DNA of 9,658 nucleotides from NCBI GenBank assembly GCA_003561815.1, contig PWVP01000171.1, positions 1 to 9,658 on the forward strand, read 5' to 3'. Each line of letters starts with the position of its first letter. The first letter of the stretch is position 1. Positions 1-7,700 of the stretch are shown piece by piece. The notes beneath the pieces were generated by a model. That model was not told the origin of the DNA. It worked only from the letters and a program-made list of their open reading frames with translations, and ran no database searches. Both the position numbers and the translations under genes were made by a program. This stretch comes from Campylobacterota bacterium. Lineage in GTDB: Bacteria; Campylobacterota; Campylobacteria; Campylobacterales; SZUA-545.

Positions 1-852
1 AATCGTCTGCTGTTTGGGCACGCGCTTGCCCTTGATGAGATTTACAATCGCCTCAATCCCCTCTTGGCCGCAGGTGGGATAGGTGAAGCTGGCTGTCTGC
101 CAACCGGCCAAAATCGCCTCTTGGGCGGCGCTTATGTAGTCGATCCCGACAGTTGGAACCGCCCTTGAATCTTCATAGCGCTCCATTACAACCCGTGCGC
201 CAATCAGCATGCTATCACTATGGGCGTAGATGGCATCAAAGCCAATCTGATCTCTATAGAGCCTATCAACCACCTCGATGGCATCCTGCCTGAGATAGTT
301 GCCTCGTCTCTTGATAATGCGGACACCTTCATGCTCCCTGGCAACCGCCTCAAAGCCCCTTTCGCGCAAAACCGTCGGGGTGGCTCCCTTCACCCCCTGA
401 AGCATCAATATGGTGCCCTCGTAGCCCATTTGGTGCAACAGATAATCCGCTGCCTGGCGGCCTATTGCCTCATTGTCCGGCGCGATAAAGCTGGTATAGG
501 CATCCCCACTGATCCCTCGATCAATCAAGACGACACCAATCCCTCTCTCAATCGCCTCCTGGAGAACTACTGCCGTGATGGTTGGCTCGATAGGGCTTGT
601 CAGAATATAGTCGTAGCCCTCTCTTATAAAGCTCTCAATAGCCATAATCTGAGCGCCGATAGAGGCTTGCGCATCTCTCACCGTCACCTCCAGGAAATCG
701 TACTTTTCGGCCTCTTTGAGCGCCTGATCGACCTGTGCTTTGCGCCAGTCATTGGCCAGGGTATCTTGAGCGAAACCCACCCTGTACACCTCCGCCTGCG
801 CCAGCACCGCCATAAGCGTCACCACCAGAGCGATCCGCGCTAAAATCCTCAC
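1..852 (-). CDS. Periplasmic sugar-binding-type protein (YtfQ/RbsB-like), 3' end cut by window edge
   Basis: This reading frame is open from a GTG at 852 to the left edge, giving 284 codons without a stop; the C-terminus is missing. Residues 1-20 form a clear Sec signal peptide: Arg at 2 and 6, a hydrophobic core, and a likely cleavage after AQA (18-20). The mature part looks like a type I periplasmic binding protein of the ribose/galactofuranose group: VGFAQ (25-29), IDRG (110-113), PDN (125-127), LQGVKGA (151-157), R163/R165, YAHSDSM (209-215) and VGID (235-238). These blocks resemble E. coli YtfQ as I remember it, but Ser replaces the usual Asn in the AHND motif. No ABC permease or ATPase is visible. 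It follows the diguanylate cyclase gene by 3 bases, so a sensory role (as for TorT or LuxP) is as plausible as transport. The ligand is unknown. The GTG start is chosen because it follows a GGGG-containing purine run and begins an intact signal peptide. Confidence 0.87.
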   Translation of the reverse strand, partial: MRILARIALVVTLMAVLAQAEVYRVGFAQDTLANDWRKAQVDQALKEAEKYDFLEVTVRDAQASIGAQIMAIESFIREGYDYILTSPIEPTITAVVLQEAIERGIGVVLIDRGISGDAYTSFIAPDNEAIGRQAADYLLHQMGYEGTILMLQGVKGATPTVLRERGFEAVAREHEGVRIIKRRGNYLRQDAIEVVDRLYRDQIGFDAIYAHSDSMLIGARVVMERYEDSRAVPTVGIDYISAAQEAILAGWQTASFTYPTCGQEGIEAIVNLIKGKRVPKQQTI

Positions 853-867
853 ATACTACCCCTGCTC
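850..867 (-). promoter_or_regulatory. Weak ribosome binding site of the periplasmic binding protein gene
   Basis: On the minus strand, GAGCAGGGG (867-859) ends six bases before the GTG at 852-850. An ATG overlaps at 854-852 but is followed at once by TGA, so it cannot start the gene. The Shine-Dalgarno match is weaker than for the hybrid kinase. Coupling to translation of the cyclase gene, three bases away, may help. Confidence 0.5.
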
Positions 868-1779
868 GGGCTTCTGCGCGACACTTCGGTTTCGCCCATC
901 ACTCTTGGCACGATAGAGCGCCTCATCGGCTCTTTTGAGCAGGGTTGAGGCCTCTTGGGATGGGGGCTTTAGGGTGCTTACCCCCAGACTAAGCGTGACC
1001 ACTTTAGCCGCACTGGAGTGTTCGTGTGTCATCCCGAGCGCCTCCACAGCGCTGCGCAGCCGCTCGGCCACCTCCATCGCCCCCGCGCTATCGGTGCCAG
1101 GCAGCAGTGCCACAAACTCCTCACCCCCATAGCGGGCGATCATATCCGCCGATCGGGTCAGGCTCTCAGCCAGTGTGCGGGCAACCCGCTGCAGGCACTC
1201 ATCCCCGGCACCGTGACCGTAGTTGTCGTTATACCCTTTGAAGTGATCGATATCCATCATAATCACCGAAAGGGGCTGCTTCTCCCGTATGGCCCGCCCA
1301 CTCTCTTTGGCAAACTGCTCATCAAAGTAGCGGCGATTGGGGATGCCGGTGAGGCCATCGAGCATGGAGATCTGTTCGAGCAGATCGGTTTTGAGCTTGA
1401 GGCTCATGTGGGTGCGCACCCGCGCGCGAACGATCACCGGATAGAACGGTTTGGAGATGTAGTCCACCGCGCCGAGCTTAAACCCCTTCTCCTCATCACT
1501 CACCGAGTCACGACCGGTGACGAAGATGATGCGGATCTTGCTGGTAAGCGGATCGCTTTTGAGCTGACGGCACACCTCATAGCCATCGATACCGGGCATC
1601 TGGATATCGAGCAGCATCATATCGGGCGCATCCTGGCTTCGGGCGATCTCGAGCGCCTTTTGGCCATTGCTGGCCACCTGGATGCGATAGTCCTTTTTAA
1701 GCAGGTTGGCCAACGCCTGCACATTGGTGGGCTGATCATCGACAATCAGGATGGTCTGCTTTTTGATCTCGCTCTTCAT
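856..1779 (-). CDS. Response regulator diguanylate cyclase (REC-GGDEF)
   Basis: This 307-aa soluble protein has two domains. The receiver domain (about 8-125) has the acidic pair D14/D15, phosphoacceptor D58 in LLDIQMP, T88 and K110 in SKP. The GGDEF domain (about 135-300) begins with DGLTGIPNRR (141-150) and has DIDHFK (176-181) and the active-site loop GGEEF (218-222), the E variant that is still catalytic in known cyclases. R209 and D212 lie exactly five residues before GGEEF, so the RxxD inhibitory site is present and product feedback inhibition is expected. The predicted reaction is 2 GTP to cyclic di-GMP, controlled by phosphorylation of D58, as in PleD/WspR-type regulators. No transmembrane segment or EAL/HD-GYP domain is seen. 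The ATG overlaps the stop of the hybrid kinase by four bases. That kinase ends its relay in an HPt domain, which makes this receiver its likely target. Confidence 0.95.
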   Translation of the reverse strand: MKSEIKKQTILIVDDQPTNVQALANLLKKDYRIQVASNGQKALEIARSQDAPDMMLLDIQMPGIDGYEVCRQLKSDPLTSKIRIIFVTGRDSVSDEEKGFKLGAVDYISKPFYPVIVRARVRTHMSLKLKTDLLEQISMLDGLTGIPNRRYFDEQFAKESGRAIREKQPLSVIMMDIDHFKGYNDNYGHGAGDECLQRVARTLAESLTRSADMIARYGGEEFVALLPGTDSAGAMEVAERLRSAVEALGMTHEHSSAAKVVTLSLGVSTLKPPSQEASTLLKRADEALYRAKSDGRNRSVAQKPEQG

Positions 1780-4700
1780 AACAAGATTCCCTCTCTTTTT
1801 AGTAGTGTGTCCAGCTCCTCAAGCGCCTCATCAAACGCCATCTGCTCGATAAGCGTCTCCAGGGCTTCGCAAGAGAGGTTATGGTTACACAGGTAGCCTA
1901 AGGCCTCTTTGAGAACCCCCTCCTCCACAAACTCATTTTGCACCAGATTGTGGCGTAGATTCTGCAGCGCCTGAAGCGAGCCCTCCTCTCTCTTCTGCGT
2001 GAGGGTTATCGCCCCTAGCACATCTTTGGCATCCCGCATCGCCTGAGCCATCGCTTCAGTCAGCTGGCTATCGATCGCCTCACCCTCCTTGATGCCATGA
2101 TCGATCCGTGTGGCCAGCCGGGCGATCTCTACAGCACAGAGGGTTCCGGCAGCCCCTTTGAGGGTGTGGGCCATTTTTTGGGCATCCGCCCACTGCTCAC
2201 CCTTAAGGTGCTCAATCAGCAGGCCATACTCCTCATCGAGCTTCTGACGAAAGCGAAGCAGCAGCTTGGCATAAAAGGGCTCATCCCCCTCAAAGAGCTC
2301 CAGGCCTCTAGCCAGATCAAAACCCGGAAGCGTCCTGGGCAGAACCTCCTCTGCCTGGGTCACCTCTGCGGCAGGGGGCAGCTTATGATCCTCAGGCTGC
2401 AGGTAGTGCGTGAGGGTCCTGTAGAGCTCTTCGCTTTCGATCGGTTTGGCTAGATGGTCATTCATGCCCGCCTCTTTGGCTCGGGTTCGATCGGCTTGCA
2501 TCACCGCCGCCGAGAGGGCGACGATCGGCCCGGCGAAACCGAGACGACGAAGCGTTGAGGCGGCCTCAAAACCATCCATCACCGGCATCTGCAGATCCAT
2601 CAGCACTAGATCGGGCTTTTGGCGCTCGTAGGCTTTGATCGCCTCTTGGCCGTTTTCGGCCAGCGTCACCTCTGCACCGCTCTTTTCGAGCATCCGTATG
2701 GCGACCTCTTGATTGATCTCATTATCCTCCACCAGCAGGATGCGATACCCCTCCAGGCTTGGAGCGTTTGAGATCTGGCGGTGGCGGATTGGCCCTTCGC
2801 CCTTCTCAGCTCGCAAAAGTGCGTCATAAAGCGCCGAAGCGGTCACCGGCTTGCTCAAAAAGGCCTGGCTCAGCGCTTCGGGCAGGGCGATCTCCTCTTT
2901 TTTATAAGCGCTGAGCATCAAAATAGGGGCCTGATCGGCTTTGAGTTCGCCCGAAGCGTGCATCTGCGCGATCTTCTCACAGGTCTGCACCCCATCCATG
3001 CCGCCGGGCATCTTCCAGTCCATCAGGATAAAATCAAAGGGCTCACCCCGCCTCTCGGCGGCCACGATCTGCTCGATCGCCTCTTCGCCGCTGACCGCCT
3101 CATCCGTCTCGTAGCGACAGTGCTGCAGCATCTGGCGCACTACGATCCGCGCACTTTCGTTGTCATCGACGATCAAGACCCGATTACCCCGGGTATCAGG
3201 GCAGTTGATAGTCGTGGGCAACTCGTGACAAATGGGCAGCGTAAGGGTAAAGCTAAAGGTGCTCCCCTCTTGAGGTCTGGATAGAACCGAGAGTTCGCCG
3301 CCCATCTTCTCGATGAGTCGGCGGCAGATGACCAGACCCAGCCCGGTACCGCCATACTTGCGGGTAGTGGAGGTGTCCGCCTGCGAAAAGGGTCTAAAGA
3401 GCCTCGTTTGCTGCTCCTGGCTCATCCCGATACCGCTATCCTCAACCGAGAAGCAGAGCGTCACCTCATCGGCAGTGCACTCTAGCGGGTGAATATCCAG
3501 CTTAACCGCCCCACCCTTGGGGGTAAACTTCACCGCGTTGCTTAGAAGATTGGTGAGCACCTGCGAAAGCCGCAGTGAGTCGCCTATGAGCGCCTGAGGG
3601 GTGTTTGGATCGATCGAAAAGAGCAGTTCCAGCCCCTTGGCCGATGCCGCATCCCCAAAAAGCGTCGCCATCTGAGAGAGCGTCTCGTTTAGCTCAAAGC
3701 CCCGATCTTCGAGCTCCAGCTTGCCAGACTCAATCTTGGAGTAGTCAAGAATATCGTTGATAATCCCCAGAAGCATCCGCGAAGAGTTGCGGATTTTGCC
3801 CAGATAGTCCTGCTGGTTTTCATTCAGCGGTGTCTGCAAAAGCAGTTCACTAAGGCCAATCACCGCATTCATCGGGGTGCGGATCTCATGGCTCATATTG
3901 GCCAGAAACTCACTTTTGGCCCGGCTGGCCGCTTCGGCCGCCGCTTGGGCCTGTTTGATCTCAGAGACATCCTGAATAATCGACCAGATCACCTCACGAC
4001 CCTCCGGCGTGGTGGTCTTAAAGCCGTGCAGCAGCACCGGATAGCGGGAGCCATCTTTGCGGATATACTCCTTTTCAAAGGGGCCGTAGCGGCCGGTTCT
4101 CTCCAGTGATTCGAGCTGCCGCTTCTCATCCTCCATGTACTCTTCGGGCGTCACATCGAAATAGCTCAGCCTCTTAAACTCTTCGGGGGTGTAGCCCGCC
4201 GGTTCGTTGATAGCGGCGTTAAACTCCAAAAACTCGCCGGTTTTAGAGTCATTCATCGCGATCCCGACGGGTGAGAGCTCAAAGAGCCCTCGAAACTTCG
4301 CCTCCTGTGCCGCAATCTCTTTTTGGATGCGGACACGATCGGTGATGTCATCGTTAATCCCCACCACCCGCAGGGTACGGCCTGTCTCATCCAGCCAGAT
4401 CTGCGCCACGGCGCGGATCTGGCGGATAGCGCCATCGGGCCTTTGGATGGCAAACTCCGATTCGTAGATGCCTCCCTCTTTCATCCCTCTGGCCAGATCC
4501 GCTTGCGCTTGCTCGGCGGTTTCGGGGATTAGGCTACGAACCCACCCCTCAACACTCGGGGTAAAGCGCTCAGGATCTTCGCCATAGATGGCAAACATCC
4601 CCCTATCCCACTCCAGATGACCGCTTGAAACATCGTAGTCCCAGATCCCAAGACCGGCGGCACCGGTGGCGAGTTCAAGGCGGCTTGTGAGCCTATCTTG

Positions 4701-7700
4701 CTGCTCCTTGGCCTCTTTTTCGGCGGTGATATCCCGTCCGGTCCCCCGAAAGCCAATCAGCTCTCCTGCGCTACTCAGAATCGGCATGCCGCTAACCCGT
4801 TGCGTCACCACTGTCCCATCGGGCTTGACGGAGATGTGCTCCATCCCTCGCCACGACTGGGCGTTTTGAGCCCACTGGGCCAGCATCGCCTCTATGCGTT
4901 TAGCCTCCTGTGGCGGCATAAACTCAAAGGGTGAGTGGCCCAGAATCTGCTCAACCGGACGCCCCAGCAGCGGCTCGACGGCAGGTGTGATAAAGGTGTA
5001 GCGCCCATTCGTGTCGATCTCCCAGATATACTCCCCGGAAGCTTCGGCCACATCCCGAAAACGCATTTCACTGTACTCTAAAGCCTGCTGCGCCTCCCTC
5101 TGGGTGGTGATATCGAGGATAAAACCGTCCAGATAGGCCGCATGGCCCGATGGGTCGTAGCTGGCCATGCCCCGCTCTTGCACCCAGCGAATCGAGCCAT
5201 CTTTGTGGCAGACACGATAAATCACCTCCCAGGGTTCGTGGGCCTCGACGGCGCGGCCAATCACATCTTCCACCTTTACAGTGTCCTCAGGGTGGATAAT
5301 GCTGGCATAGCTGCGCACGGCATTATCTACAAAGTCGCTCGCCTCGTAGCCGGTGATCGGATCAACCGCCTGGCTCATAAAGTGTACCGTCCACTCCTTG
5401 TCATGGGCGCAGCGGTAGGTGATGCCGGGAATGTTGTTGACCAAAGAGGCGTACTGGTTGCGCGCCTCTTTGAGCGCCTCTTCGGCTTCATACTTTTCGG
5501 TCACATCCTGATCGCTCCCCCGATAGCCGATCAGGCGACCATCCGCGTCCTCGATCGCAAAGGCATGGGTGGCAACCCAGACGGTATGGCCCTCTTTATG
5601 GCAGATGGCATTAATCAGCCCGCTAAAACGCTCACGCCGCTCAAACGCCTCAAAGACCGCCGCCTTAAACGCCTCAAGCCCCTCTTTAGGGTGCAGATCG
5701 TAAAAGTGCTTTTTGCCGATAAGCTCATGGGGGGCATAGCCCCAGACCGCCTCACAGACCTCACTCACATAGGTATAAAGCCCCCGCGCATCCACCTCCC
5801 AGGTGACCGTACGGCTCTGGGCGGCCAGCTGGCCTAGCCGCTCTTCGCTTTGGGCGATCGCCTTTTGGGCCTCTTTGGCCTCGGTGATATCCCGAAAGAC
5901 CGCCAAAAGGTAGGTCTTAGCCCCGATCTCTAAAAGGATCACCGAGACTCGCACATCCATCACGCTGCCATCTTTGCGCCGGTGGCGGGTGTCAAAATCC
6001 TCACGGCCCTCGCTCATGATGGTCTGGATATGGCGTTTAATCTCCTCTTCGCTCTCCTGCGCCTCATAATCGGCGATGCGAAGCTTGGCAAACTCCTCGG
6101 CCGTATAGCCAAGCTGCTCGTGGGCCAGAGGGTTAAACTGCACAGCAAGCCCGCTCTGGGGATCGATAAGGAGTGTGGCATCAGGGTAGAGATCAAAAAG
6201 GGTGCGAAACTTCGCCTCCTGCTCCTCTAGATGCTCGATCATTTGACGCTGATCGGTTACATCGGTGTGGGTGCCGATCACCCGCAGGGGGTTACCCGCC
6301 TCATCGCGGCTGACCACCTGACCGCGATCGAGAATCCACTTGTAGCGGCCATCTTTACACAGTACGCGGTGTTCGTTTTCATACTGTGGGGTTTCGCCCT
6401 TAAAGTGGCGCTGCAGGTCTGCCAGGCACTGCTCCAGATCGTCAGGATGGACCCGTTTTTTCCACTCCTCAAGCGTGTCGCCCACCTCGTGATCCTCGTG
6501 GCCGAGCATCTTTTTCCACTGCGAAGAGAAAAAGACCTTATCGGTGGCGGCATCCCAGTCCCACACCCCCTGATCGGTAGCCTCAAGCACGAAGCGCCAC
6601 CGCTGTTCATCCTGCGCGGTTTGGGCCTGCAAGGTGCGCTCCTGGGTCTGGTCGAGAATATAGCCGCGAATCAGTTTAGGCTGGCCCTGTTCGTCATACT
6701 CCGGATCGGTGTAGTCGTAAAACCAGCGGTACTCGCCCGATTTAGTCCGCAGACGGTAGTACTGCTCCCAGCTGCTCTGCTTACAAGCCAGATAGTCGCT
6801 CACCTCCTGACCGATACGGGGCGCATCCTCAGGGTGGATCAGATCGGCAAAACGAAAGCCCGGATCCATCAGCTCATCGGGCGAAAAGCCCAGCACCTGC
6901 GCGGTATTGGGCGAAGCGTAGGCCACCGGCCAGCCCGGTTCGGGCCGCCACACAAAGACCGCCACCGGCCCGCCGGTAAAAAGCGCCAGCTCCTTTTGGG
7001 CGCTGCTGCGGCTCTGCTCCTCTTCGGTCACATCCTGAAAGAGCAGCACCGCCGAGCCATCCTCGCCGAGGCGCTTCGTGCGAAAATCGACCACCACCGG
7101 TCGATCGTCACTGCGTATGAGCACCTCACGCCCCTGAAAGCTCCCTCCGGTTTCAATCACGCGAAATATCTCACAGGCATCAAGCGGGATCTCAGCCCCG
7201 TGGCGATCGCAGAGCAGGCGCTGCTGGCCCTCGTCGTCCGTAGAGCCGCAGCGTGCACAGCGAAAAAAGTCGATCGCCCGCTGACCCACAATCGCTTCGG
7301 CCTCAAACCCCAGCATCACAGCAGCGGTTTTATTGGCCTGCGTAACCACACCCTGCGCATCAATCACCATCAGACCGCCGGGCACCTCATCGGTGATGGT
7401 CTGCAGGGTGTGGTTCTGGGCAGCAAGCTCGCCGTTAAGACGACTCAGCTCCTCTTGATGACCCTTAAGCAGTGTAAACCACTGGTTATAGTAGAGACTA
7501 ACCAGCTCTTTCTGGCTAATCAGGCCACTTAGCGCCCCCTGTGCGTCGGTGATGACCACCAGTTTGATCCGCTTTTCGCGGCAGAAGGCCAGCGCATCGG
7601 AGATACTCGCCTGCTCATCAAGCGTCTGAAGCGGCTGAGTCATATACGCCGAAACCGGCTTTTTTCGATCGGCCTGGGCGTTTAAAAGAGCGATCACATC

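Larger units (their letters stand above)
3945..7424 (-). other. Domain region: tandem array of nine PAS domains in the hybrid kinase
   Basis: Residues about 273-1432 form nine consecutive PAS/PAC units of about 115-125 residues. Each ends in a D-[VI]-T/S/Q signature (QDVTEEE, LDQTQER, TDVTDQR, RDITEAK, QDVTEKY, LDITTQR, RDITAEK, DDITDRV, QDVSEIK) followed by a short coiled-coil connector. Several are of the PAS_3 type with (I/V)HPED/HPDD and RxxxKDG motifs (for example IHPED at 468-472, VHPDD at 597-601 and IHPED at 982-986). I see no LOV flavin motif (GxNCRFLQ) in any of them. Only the first PAS has an obvious candidate metal site. Confidence 0.88.

Noticed and set aside
220..843. 207-codon open frame on the plus strand
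   Set aside because: The minus strand here encodes an uninterrupted periplasmic binding protein with signal peptide and family motifs, which explains the sequence better.
1018..1896. 292-codon open frame on the plus strand
   Set aside because: It is antisense to the REC-GGDEF gene and spans its boundary with the kinase gene. It is a shadow of the real coding strand.
5854..5861. GCGATCGC octamer (also at 7203-7210), resembling cyanobacterial HIP1
   Set aside because: I noted only these isolated copies, and both fall within coding sequence rich in GATC. Gene content does not suggest a cyanobacterium.
3945..7424. LOV-type photosensor among the PAS domains
   Set aside because: None of the nine units contains the flavin-binding GxNCRFLQ motif.
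6231..7532. 433-codon open frame on the plus strand
   Set aside because: It lies wholly antisense to the hybrid kinase PAS2, PAS3 and linker coding sequence. Its translation is low-complexity Leu/Ile/His/Arg-rich with no recognisable domain. Such shadow frames are expected opposite codon-biased genes.
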